From Strigamia acuminata (lineage: Eukaryota; Arthropoda; Chilopoda; Geophilomorpha; Linotaeniidae): a stretch of DNA of 60,000 bases. Shown piece after piece: positions 45,501-56,088 of this stretch (position 1 is its first letter; the number at the start of each line of letters is the position of its first letter). The translations under genes and the position numbers were made by a program. A model generated the notes under the pieces. The model saw only the letters and a list, made by a program, of their open reading frames with translations, did no database searches and was not told the DNA's origin. The DNA lies in contig OX442315.1 of assembly GCA_949358305.1 (NCBI GenBank), positions 28,982,427-29,042,426 on the forward strand. Direction: 5' to 3'.

Positions 45501-48500
45501 AAATGTTTAAAAAGTTAATCAAATTGAATTGCACGATATTGGTTGGAAATAAAAAGCTTTATTAATCCGTATGATTCACCCGGTGACATGTTGGCGACCA
45601 ACTTTGTTTTATCTCTTCTGAGTATTGCCACATATAAGAATTATATTATCTCTGACCAGTGGGCATCACACAAAATATCATCCAATTTCTAACGTGGGTG
45701 TGCTGGCCTTGTGCTGACATGATTTCGATTAGCAACTGTAACAAACCCAATTCTATTTATTATTAAAAATCAATTGTATTTATCATCACAAAGTGTCTTG
45801 ATGCGATCAACGAGGATTTACTCAAACGTTACTGGAGTAGAAGTTACAGTATGTTTAAAATTACTGAAGATGACCGGTAACTGTTGGAATTTTTAATTAA
45901 AAAAAAAAACACTCATTGTATTTGACTAATTTGTCATTGAATGAACAAAAATTTGTTGTGTGCAGGACAAAAAGTATAAAAGCCTAGAGATGATTACACG
46001 TGTTTTGTTTGTGTAGGTTTTTAGGTCCTAACTCTTGAAAGTTTGATAAAAGAAGCGTCACACGCAAGTAATTTCCATGTAATTCGATGCTGGCAACTTT
46101 TCTTATTGTTTTATTAATATTGAAAACACGACCGCCTTAAATATTTGTTTTGTGCATGTTTTCTTATCAGCGTTAGTTGTATAATTTACTCGAGTCTATG
46201 AAGTAACAGATGCACGTGCTGCTGTGCTTGCTACTACTCTTGTTTCTTCATTACGCCTTTTGTTTTATTCCCCTCGTGAAACAATGGGTAGTTGATAAGA
46301 GGGGTAGTAAAATGTCCACAGGAAGTTGTCTGTGTCACGTGACTGCAAGTACAGTACGTTTTCCATTTTCGGTCTATGCTATCTTAATAGGAATTGTCTT
46401 TTGTTCGTCTGTCACAAAGAATTTTTTTTCTTTTGCTTTGCCGGAAAAATGTTTGGTGTCTTTTGTCAGGGTTAATGCTAAATGCAATATGATGTGATGA
46501 AATAAAAGCGAAACGGGAAGTGTGGGTGTGGAGTTTAGTAGGCGGAGATGTTGACATGTTTTGTAAAGGATCTGAAGGCTCGCTTGAACTTTTAGTTGAA
46601 AAATTAATTTGGAATGCAGATTAAGTTCTACACGAAACTTTAAAAGTGTTTATAGCTTCAACTTCGATTTGTTTACTTAAAGTTTGGTGCTGAACAAACA
46701 AATTGGTTTTTCCAAAGACTCTTGTCGATACTATTTACAAAGGAAGAACAAATAAATGATGTTACTTGTGGCTTGACCAGTTTTTGTAGTTTAAAGAAGA
46801 AACTGTTAGGTGGCGTGGCCAAAATTGGCAAAATTTATAATACACCAACGCGTGAGACATGACCAGTAGTTTAGTATTTACGGTTGTCCACCATGCTTGT
46901 CTTGTGAAGGGGTGCTCACTGCTCACTCCTCTTGAGTCATGAAATCCCAAGTTTGTTTTTATGATAGAGGTGAACAGGTGGAGCAGAAGGAGATTTAAGG
47001 GTATTAAGGGTAGGATAACGTCTATTTTTGTACCAGCACTGATTTACTACACCTGTTTGTGCAATAATTCTTTAAATTTGTAATGTAATTACACTTAAAG
47101 GAAAACACAGTACATCAAATGCATCAAAAATAGACCCACTAGACTGTAAATTTCCTCCCCCTTTCACCACGTTGCACTAGTGGACTTGCAAATATCATGG
47201 AACATTGGTTTTGTCTAGGAATTTTAAATTTGGAAAAGTATATACAGAATTTTATAAATTCTTTGGCGATTGACAATGTGTAAAAGAATATGTAAACTTT
47301 TTTACATTGTGTTTTCTGCATGTTTTGGAACTAACAAATAAAAATATTTTTTCTTCTGAGGGAAGTTTTCAGATTAACACACACTACCAACGATATCTGT
47401 TGGAAGTACTGACTCAGTATGCCCATGACACGCTGTAGAGGATAGACAGATCTCGCGTGGGAAGATTGACTCGTGCTAGTTATCAGATACAGCAATCAAC
47501 AAGCCGGAAAACAAGATGGCAGCACGAATTTCGGCTGCCCTTTCTCAGTATTTATTGATCATGCTGTCTTGTAGTGTCTAGTGTCTTCAGCCCTTATATT
47601 AGACACTGGCGAGGTTTAGTTTTTGTTGTGTTTGGTTTTTATTATTGTAAATTTGGTTTAATGACGCCATGAATTCATGAGCAAGATGGTGGCGTGTAAA
47701 ATCCCTCTATTGTTCGTTGAACGTGTGCGAAGTATTGTGGGAAAAAGATTAAGCCACAAGGCGTTAGCGATATCAAAGATAAACAATTGAGTGAATGGAT
47801 TTTGCGTAAAATCTCGACGTTAGCGGAGTTTTAAACGCAAATTAAGGCAAACAATTCATTTTTCTGGATTTTTGAGAGGTGTTTCGCTTCAATTCCCTTC
47901 ATACTACCATTAAGTTTAAGTAGAGTTGTTTGCACGTAGCGTCAGGTTTCGGCTCTTCAGTTTATATGTTCCTTCACCTGGGAATAATAAATTGTCAACT
48001 TTGCTATTTTAGTCGGAAGAGCGAGAAACTTGAAGCAATCTTGACAGCTTGGGGAACTGTACTTGGTGGCGAATATTATGTGCTGACTGATTGAATGGCG
48101 CTATAAAATGTTCCATTGAACAAATTGAGAAAGATACACCTATAATAAAAGGTATTTTTATTTTTTGCAATAAAAATTAAACTGAAATTTGGCGTAATGA
48201 TTAATAAATTTTTCGAGGTGATTAAAAATGGGAGAGAAATTAGGAATGAGTTAATGCGTATAATAGGAAATAAAATTCGTTATTTGGCATACATTTAAAC
48301 TGATGAGCGATGATTTAAGCGCTTTAATTAAACTAAGTGAAATTTGTACGTGAGCCATGAAATTGTATAAAGTTCCATTTTAATTAAATTGTGCGTTAAC
48401 ATGTGATGACATTCACTTAGGTTTAATTAGTTAAGAAAACAAATTTAGTGGAATAATGCGATGTGCAATGAATGACTCGGGTCAAACGGTATCGCGAATG

Positions 48501-48903
48501 GAGAGCTGGGTTATTGCAATATATATATCAGTTTGTCTTTAACGAGATTTCGGCTTATTTTCTATATACGCTTGCAATTGGATTAAACCTATTTTTCTCC
48601 CCTTGGTTTTTATGTTTTTCATCCTCCTCGACATTCGAGTCCGGTCACTTATAACAGAAACAGATGAAGAGGGTCAGACCAAGTCATTTGTGAGGACAGT
48701 TTCATTTCGTTTTAGAAAAAGAGAAAATGTAATGAAGAAGAAGTAAGAAAAAAAAATGGTGAGAATAGTATCACCAAAAGGGGATTGGCAGTGGGGGGAG
48801 GAGTAAGAAAAGGAAGGAGAAAAAAAAGGCAAATGATGTCTTGAAGCTAGATTGTGACATCGGGTCCTTGAGTTTCATTTTCTTTTCAGGTTTTATGATA
48901 TTA

Positions 48904-49105
48904 CAGTCTGTTTCAAAAGTATAAACACACCAGTTTTTTGGGGTATTTTCAAGTTTAATTAACAAATATATTTTTGACCAAACATAATATATTTCCTAAT
49001 AGTATTTTACATATTCTGTACAATTTTTATAACAATTGGTTGATTAGATCATAAATTATCACAGGTTTCAGGTTTTAGCCTGTTGCAAAAGTATAAACAC
49101 ACCAT
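48904..49105. repeat. Left terminal inverted repeat of the Tc1-like element
   Basis: 202 bp starting CAGTCTGTTTC, the Tc1-typical CAGT end. Direct-repeat words lie at its outer end (about 48907-48933) and inner end (about 49079-49105). Confidence 0.9.
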
Positions 49106-49139
49106 ACAGATTTTTGATTATATTTGCTTTATAAAAGAT

Positions 49140-50135
49140 TCAGTACTTCGTTGGTCCACCATTTGCTGCAATAAGGTTAAATATTCGGTCTGGCATTGAA
49201 TTCACGAGTTTTCTTAGCTGCTGAAGTGGTAATGACTTCCAGGCATCCATAATGGCAATTTTCAGTTCGTTCACTGTATGATACTGCTTGTTTTCGCCAT
49301 AAACAATGCGAGTCATGATGCCCCATAAATTTTCAATTGGGTTAACATCTGGACTTCTAGAAGGCCAATCAATAACATTAATTTTTTCATCATTAAACCA
49401 TTTTTTTGTTGATTTGGATGCATGTATGGAGGCATTATCCTGTTGAAATTTCCAATTATTGCCACCTATTACTGGACCAAAAGCAATCAAATTTTCATAC
49501 AACATTTGTTGATATTTTTCAGAGTTTATTTTGCCATTAATGATAACAATATCAGTCTTACCACCCCAACCAAATCCAGCCCACACCATAACTGATCCTC
49601 CACCTTGCTGCCTACTCATCCTCACTTTCTCATCCTTTCTTAGGTCATGCCAATAATAAGAAAATCCATCAGGTCCATCTAAATTCCACTTTTTTTCATC
49701 TGAAAACACAGTTTCTTGCCATTGTTTCTTCCAGGACATCTTATGTCTTCCCCAATTGAGTCTTGCCAATTTGTGCTGTTCTGTTAATTTTGGTTTTGCT
49801 TTCATTTTGATGAATTTTGCATTATTATTGTCTTTAATACTCCTCCAAACAGTTGTATGTGACACTTGAATTGGTAACGCTGCTGCTGCTTCTCTTGTTG
49901 ACATTTTGTTGGTTGTCAACAATTGAAAAGCTTGTCGTTTGTTTCTGGGAGTCATACATTTTGGTCGTCCTGGTCGTTTATTTTTGCCATAATTTTCTCC
50001 TTGCATCAAAACATTGCGTACGGCACGTGTAGATCTGTTTGTTGCAGCTGCAATGTACCTCAATGACTTTCCTGCACCATGTAATAAGTAGATTTCACGA
50101 ATTTCTTGTTCCAACAGTGTTTTTCCACGAGGCAT
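49140..50135 (-). CDS. Tc1-family transposase (DD34E)
   Basis: An uninterrupted 331-codon ORF starting MPRGKTLLEQEIREIYLL. The N-terminal 110 or so residues form the paired-like double helix-turn-helix DNA-binding region, with a KNKRPGRPK AT-hook-type link between the two halves. The catalytic triad is intact: Asp in VFSDEKKW, Asp in QQDNASIH, and Glu in NPIENLW, with 34 residues between the second Asp and the Glu, as in Tc1. A GGGSVMVWAGF segment, the Tc1 glycine-rich box, is also present. It catalyses cut-and-paste transposition into TA. Length is slightly under the usual 340 aa but all domains are there. No stop or frameshift is seen. Confidence 0.96.
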   Translation of the reverse strand: MPRGKTLLEQEIREIYLLHGAGKSLRYIAAATNRSTRAVRNVLMQGENYGKNKRPGRPKCMTPRNKRQAFQLLTTNKMSTREAAAALPIQVSHTTVWRSIKDNNNAKFIKMKAKPKLTEQHKLARLNWGRHKMSWKKQWQETVFSDEKKWNLDGPDGFSYYWHDLRKDEKVRMSRQQGGGSVMVWAGFGWGGKTDIVIINGKINSEKYQQMLYENLIAFGPVIGGNNWKFQQDNASIHASKSTKKWFNDEKINVIDWPSRSPDVNPIENLWGIMTRIVYGENKQYHTVNELKIAIMDAWKSLPLQQLRKLVNSMPDRIFNLIAANGGPTKY

Positions 50136-50277
50136 TGTTCTAACCTCTTCTTAAAACCGTTATTCAATTTGAATTTGGATGACTGCACTCTCTGGTGTCA
50201 GTAAGTAATATTAGAATACTCTGGTGTCAATTAACAGAACTACAATTACATTGCAACTCTCATGAAAGCAGATATAG

Positions 50278-50479
50278 ATGGTGTGTTTATACTTTTGCAA
50301 CAGGCTAAAACCTGAAACCTGTGATAATTTATGATCTAATCAACCAATTGTCATAAAAATTGTACAGAATATGTAAAATACTATTAGGAAATATATTATG
50401 TTTGGTCAAAAATATATTTGGTAATTAAACTTGAAAATACCCCAAAAAACTGGTGTGTTTATACTTTTGAAACAGACTG
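50278..50479. repeat. Right terminal inverted repeat of the Tc1-like element
   Basis: 202 bp ending AAACAGACTG. It is the reverse complement of the left repeat except for two substitutions seen by eye (AATTAAC/AATTACC and TTTATAAC/TTTATGAC). Confidence 0.9.
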
Positions 50480-50893
50480 TAATATTTCTGCGCCTCTTTT
50501 CCTATTAAAAATGATTCGTTTCTTTGCAACAGTGCGGCATCTGTAATGGTAAGTGATGCAATGTTTTCGTAAGCGCTTATGAAAACAGTATAGTAGAGTT
50601 AATGTGTTTTCATAAAGTCTGGGGCGTTTATAAATTAAAAAGTTTAAAATGCAAAAAGAAAAAGAAAAAAAAATGTGTGGTAGATTGAAATTGGACGGAG
50701 GAGGACCTAATTGACGATGGCCAAATTGGCGATAGCCTTATTTGGCGCCGAATTTAAAATGATGTAATCTAATGATGTAATGTAATAATAAAAAATGATC
50801 ATATTGGCAATGCTTATTTTTTTAATTTCCGCTCAAATTTCATATAGGCGATTGCATATTGGCGATGAATTCAAATTGACGAGTTGGGAAACG

Positions 50894-50959
50894 TGACGCG
50901 TACTTTTTGTGTATGTGAGACGTATGTTTTGCATACATGAGACGTACGTTTTGCGTAAG
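50894..50959. repeat. Three tandem copies of a 22-bp unit
   Basis: Copies at 50894-50915, 50916-50937 and 50938-50959 share the TGA-ACGTA--TTTTG-GTA pattern; copies two and three are the most similar. An ATTGGCGAT word also recurs several times just upstream (50715-50870). Confidence 0.65.
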
Positions 50960-51961
50960 TTGAATGAGATGGCGCGTGTCCACAATGAGGCGTGGTTTTG
51001 CTTTAAACTGCGAAGGTGTGGTTCCGAATGGTTTGCTTGGTGCACCCATTATTGAGCCCAGAATTCCAGAAGTTAACATAACTGGTTGTTACCGCAGACC
51101 GAACCTTTGCTCGAGCCAAGGTGTGATGTACGGAGGAGAATTTGTCGAAGGAAGCTAACGTGCAATTTTGAAAAAGTTAAGCAAGATTTAGGAAGTTGAT
51201 AGAATTTTCACCAAAGAATGATTTTCACTATCTAGTGTGCGTTAAATTCTTGAAGAAATAGTTTCAGAATTGGACTAGAAAGGATGGCACACATATCACG
51301 ATGAATATCAAAGTGCATGTCAGAATGCGTGTCAAAATGCATATCAAAATGATCATCTCGTCAAGCTGGGCTACTCCAGCCGTCAACGCCAAGTGTAAAA
51401 ATAGATTTTTTTTAAAATTGATATTTTCCAGGAGTGGATTGAGGAGGAATATCGGTCAGTTTATTCCAAATTTATTACAGTATTTTAAAAATTTCATTGG
51501 CAGTTGTCTCCGCAGTCAGCGAATAAAGTTTTTCCTCATCCCATTTTTTTTTCTAAAAAGGGTGCATGTATGTGACAAAATTAGGTGATAATTGTGTGAA
51601 AAAGCCATTTAAACATTAGGCGCATTCAAAAAGGAATTTAGACTAAACAGCATTTTAAACATTATTTCAACTGCTTTTAAAACCGCTTGTCGAAGTGGGC
51701 TTGCGCTCGACATTTACACAACTAAACATGTTAAACTAACTGCAAGTTATGCGTGATTTTTCGAATGCAGTTATGGTTTTTGATTAAATTGTATAAAAAC
51801 ATTTATTTAAAAGTTGTGCTTTTTTCAGAAAAAAATAAAGGCTAAACTTTATTCGCTGACTACGATCGGTCAATCTGTCCCTGATATTTTTCTATAAACA
51901 TGCACAGATTTTTACCGGTGTGTTAATGCTGATGTTTTCAGCTCAATTAGAATGTACTGTA

Positions 51962-52173
51962 CAGTCGTGGACAAAAAAAAACTTTCCTTCAGTTTAGCTG
52001 TTTTAAGTTTATCTATCATTATTTGACCGGTCTATCTTTTAATACTGTTGTTAGGGCAAGACGAGAGACCAGGTCAAGATTGATGTCACTGAATCTCAAT
52101 GGATTTTTATGCCACCTGGTAGATAAACCTAAAACAGCTAAACTAAAAAGACATTTTTTTTTGTTTACGACTG
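51962..52173. mobile_element. Tc1/mariner-type MITE
   Basis: 212 bp flanked by TA on both sides (51960-51961 and 52174-52175). Inverted repeats of about 54 bp begin CAGTCGTGGACAAAAAAAAA on the left and CAGTCGTAAACAAAAAAAAA on the right (reverse complement), and share the inner word AGTTTAGCTGTTTTA. No coding capacity. Its ends differ from those of the intact Tc1-like element, so another transposase mobilised it. Confidence 0.8.
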
Positions 52174-52777
52174 TACATGAGAACTTTCTTTTTGAAGGCG
52201 TAAGTGGTAAAAATTAGATCATTACTTGTAAAAATCGTTGTAGCTTTAAAATAAGCATCTGGAAAGTTTCTTTTTTGCTTTCTAGAAGTGTCTTGTACAT
52301 ACATTATGAAAGCACATTCGTGATTTCATCTAAAGTTCTCATTGCTCAAGCTCTTGTGCCTGATGTCAAATCTGTGCGTTTATTCATGTCACTTTCATAT
52401 AAGTAAGAAAAGGATGATAAGTGATTTCGTCCTTAAGAATTGAATGCACCTACTGTCTCTTTACTTTTTTCTTAGAAAGGCGATTTCATTTTATCTTTCA
52501 TTCTTTATTCTACGAGGAACAGTCAATCAGTTTTCTTTTTTCTTTTGCCTTTCTATATAAAACACTCTGCAAGTTCAGTTGAGACGAAATTGTTCTAGAA
52601 CCATCAGAATAAGTTCAGTGCTTCATCTTGTGTGTCAGAATTTTCAATCAAGTGTGAATGGCAACATTTATTTATGCATTTATTCTGGCTAGAAAATTCT
52701 GCTTTAGATAACTAAAGTTAACAATTTAAATTTTCAATAAAAAATAATAATAGTTCCGTAACAATCAAATTTAGATA

Positions 52778-52968
52778 CAGTCGAAACTCTCTATATCGAA
52801 TCACGATATAACGAATTATTGATATAACGAATACCTAAAAATGGCCAGTTTGGTTGGCTGCCCAATGGCCATAGAACACCATGTTAAAAAATATTGATGT
52901 AACGAATTCTCGTTATAACGAATCGATTTTTCGGGTCCCTTGCAATTCGTTGTAAAGAGTTTTGACTG
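52778..52968. mobile_element. pogo/Tigger-like MITE (second type)
   Basis: About 191 bp. Left end CAGTCGAAACTCTCTATATC and right end (reverse complement) CAGTCAAAACTCTTTACAAC pair imperfectly. The interior repeats ATATAACGAAT-type words near both ends, as in Tigger-like MITEs. TA precedes the left end, but the right flank reads AA, so the duplication has decayed. Confidence 0.65.
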
Positions 52969-53030
52969 AAGTCAAAATTGAGGCGAATAAGATAAAAAAA
53001 AAGCGATTAAGATTTTGTCGTTAAATGAAG

Positions 53031-53066
53031 TATAAAAGCCTATCCTATCGCTATCGAATCAGACTC
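53031..53066 (+). promoter_or_regulatory. TATA box plus initiator candidate
   Basis: TATAAAAG at 53031-53038 lies 30 bp upstream of the A of an arthropod initiator-like TCAGAC (53059-53064), the canonical spacing. It sits on the plus strand inside the giant intron, so it could be an alternative promoter of the same gene or of a non-coding RNA. Nothing downstream is identifiable as an ORF. Confidence 0.35.
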
Positions 53067-56000
53067 CGAAATCGGCCGAGGTGTTTTCTCTTTTCTCTGT
53101 GGAAATTTTAATACCCCTGGGTCAATTGTGTGCTTAACAAGGCTTTGGGAGGATTAAAGTAGAAACACTAGTCAGATCCATCTCCAGTGTGGTTGAATGA
53201 TGTGCTTGCCGGCACTACTTTAGCACGGATAAGGTTGGAAGTCTGGAAGTCTGGTTTGACCGGACGATGCCAAGCACGAAACTACCCATGGGGAACTGAT
53301 AATCTGAAGGAAGGAGAGGTTTGCTGGCACAGAGACAGCAATCGCTTCTTCCGCAACACGAAATAATGTACAATTACTAAGGCACCACTGAGGTGATATT
53401 CTCAGAGGATGCCAGAACAATGTAACAATTCTACAAAACAATATAAATGGGAATTTAAAGCAATAGTGTATAAAGAAAGTCAAGTTATTATGGAAATTGA
53501 ATTAGAAGAATCGAGGCAATCTAGTGTAGCAATAATGTTGTGAAGCAATGTTGTAGAACTTATATACTTAAGTGTTTGGTACTTATGTAATTACCGTGCC
53601 TACATGTGGAGTTTTAAGTGTTTGCACCTGGTTTGGTGTGCATTTTATTTTAAGTTGTATATTTAGAATAGAAGTTGGGAAGAAATCTTTAATGACAAGA
53701 ACTTGAAGCTTAGTTAGAGCTTTATTATCCACTTCTAGAAGCGTAATCATTTTTGGGAGAAAAAGGGAATAAAAAAAGTTGCCTAATTGCTTCTAAGAAT
53801 CTCATTATTAGATTGGCGTGTGAGAATAGAAACTTACCTTTGTCTTTGAAAACAAGAAATCGATTGTTGGCTCAAGAGAGAAAAAAAGCGGGCTTAGAGT
53901 TTTCATTCATTTGTTTTGTGTTACAGCCGTGTTCATATTTACCTAGCTTTCATTTCACATGCAAGAACTTCTTTGATTCAATTCTGTTATTCGTTATTCT
54001 CAGAGTTCGGATTTTTTCTTTCTTTCAAAACTTGTAAACTCCTATTGACACGAAGAGCTCAGACTGAAAAGCTTCAACTAAACGAAAACTTGTGGTACAA
54101 AAACACTTGAATAATTTCAAAACATCTTTTGGTTTAGTTCTTTTGTAGATATCAAATAAAGATTGGAATGAATTTATGTACAAAGGACAGATAAGACCAT
54201 AGTTGTCTAAACTTTAATTCCTATCTAATTTTGTTGAATTTTTTACAAAAAAAAAAAAAAAAAATGTTTACAAAATTTTATGACAAACTTTCATTGGTTG
54301 GACATATCACAATTTCAAGGATACATTCCACTGATCATGTGATCCTTCTCAACCGATAAGGATGAGCTCAATTTCAAAATGACTGTTTGATACTCACCAA
54401 AATATATCCATAAAATAAATTAGTAACCACTTACAAATTAAACTTTTAAATATACAATATATATTTAAGGGTAAATGTATTTAAAGTGGCCAGAACAGAA
54501 GTGGTAACTGGAATTTGAACTGAGACCGAAACTGAGTCCAAAACTGTATATGGGCTGGACTAACTGGTCAAGTTTGGTTCTAAAAATAATCGCTACTGGC
54601 TATTTTTGGTCAGTATCCTCTTGTGGCTGCTTGGTGCATTTTCGAATTACTATTCGATGGTTCATTTGTATTCATGGATGTCAGTGGACTGTGCTGGACA
54701 AGTCAATAGCCAGTGGGAGTTTGTGTCAAGTTTTCTTAAATAGAGCATAAGTTTACACTTCTTGGTTTTGCCATGAACAAGAATATTATTAGTAAGCACA
54801 AACTCATTAAAAAACCAGTCTAAATATAAAATTTAACATGTAAAATTTAATATTTGATTTTATGAATGTGCCTATAGTACTGTATATCTAGTGACTTTGA
54901 TCGTCTTTGACTGGAGTTATCTTTCATGTTCGTCTTTTAGTTAGAGACTGTCAGTTTATGTTATGTTGGAGTCTTGGACAGAGCAGGCTCATGGGGCGGA
55001 GCACATGTACAGGCCTTTGACTGCAAAATTTTAGGGGCACTTTTAAGAAAAAATACATAATACAAATATGTCAGAAATGTTTTCTTCAGGTGATATAGAG
55101 AAATGCATATACTTTAGTAGTTTTCAACTTTAATTATTCACCAACTGTACAAAAATCAATCAATTTATTAATGAAATTAAACAATTTGCAATCCATGTAG
55201 TGGGATGGCATTTAACAGAAGCTTTAAAATTTTTATATTATAAGACTGTTTATTCAAGCTAGATTTATTCAATTATGTTAACTCAATTTTTCTTGTTTTA
55301 CTTATGTGTTGCAAACATTACTTAGTTAGATTGATAAAAAAAAAGCAGATTTTGGATTTCCCTTGTACAGTTAGCCGAGGGAAAATACACAATTTCCCTC
55401 TAGATTTGGCTAAATTGGCAATTGGCTGGGTTGATTTTTCAATCACCAAAGAGGAAGTGCATTCTTTCTAGGAATATGGAATGTAATTGTGAAACAGATG
55501 AAATGTGTGAACAATAATTTGCTATGTTTTTTTACAATGGACCAAATCTAGAGCCAGCCAGCCATCTGTCGGGAAGCAATTTTTTACTTCCACCATTTCC
55601 TTGACAGTGAAATAAAAAAATATTGGGAAACCTTATTAAAGTTGAATGTCAGCTAGTAAATTTCATTGTGATAATTTAAAAAATAACAATTTTCAGTTAC
55701 GTGCTCCTCGCGCAAGTTAATCTGCAAGCAGAGCCAACACATTTGACTTGGAATGTCTTACAATTGTTTGCATGTCAATATTTTTCGTTTAGTTTTTGCA
55801 AATTCTGTTTGTCAGAAAGAAATTTTTCACTATTGAAATTTCTGACACGTGACATTGGATTCAAAATAAAGGCTTCTGTGTCTAGAACATATTGAAACGC
55901 CGACGCTCTCACCAAAATGAGCCGATTTTATTTTTAAAGGAAGTTTAGGGAAGTTTGGGACATTGAACCTCTGCAAATTTTCTGCCATGTAAACACAGTG

Positions 56001-56076
56001 CACGTAAACACAAATTACGGTTTAAAAAAGAAATTTGTTTGTTTGGGATTGAATACTTCGAAGAGTTTATGTACAT

Positions 56077-56088
56077 TGCGCATGCGCG
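56077..56088. promoter_or_regulatory. NRF-1/EWG-type palindrome
   Basis: TGCGCATGCGCG matches the NRF-1/Ewg consensus in otherwise AT-rich DNA. It may mark a distal promoter or enhancer in the giant intron. Confidence 0.3.

Larger units (their letters stand above)
48902..50481 (-). mobile_element. Intact Tc1-like transposon with IR/DR ends
   Basis: The element proper is 48904-50479 (1576 bp) and is flanked by TA on both sides (48902-48903 and 50480-50481). Terminal inverted repeats are 202 bp (48904-49105 and 50278-50479) and differ at only two positions by eye. Each repeat carries two direct copies of a 22-bp word containing GCAAAAGTATAAACACACCA (inner) or TCAAAAGTATAAACACACCA (outer). This is the IR/DR layout of Sleeping Beauty-like Tc1 elements. 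The single transposase gene is open. Near-identical ends and an intact ORF point to very recent, perhaps current, mobility. Confidence 0.95.

Noticed and set aside
52554-52580. TATATAAAA followed by TCAGTT
   Set aside because: Spacing to the initiator A is only about 21-23 bp, too short for a normal TATA promoter.
54550-54750. Small open frame rich in Trp/Cys/Ile
   Set aside because: No homology that I recognise and no splice or promoter context; probably chance.
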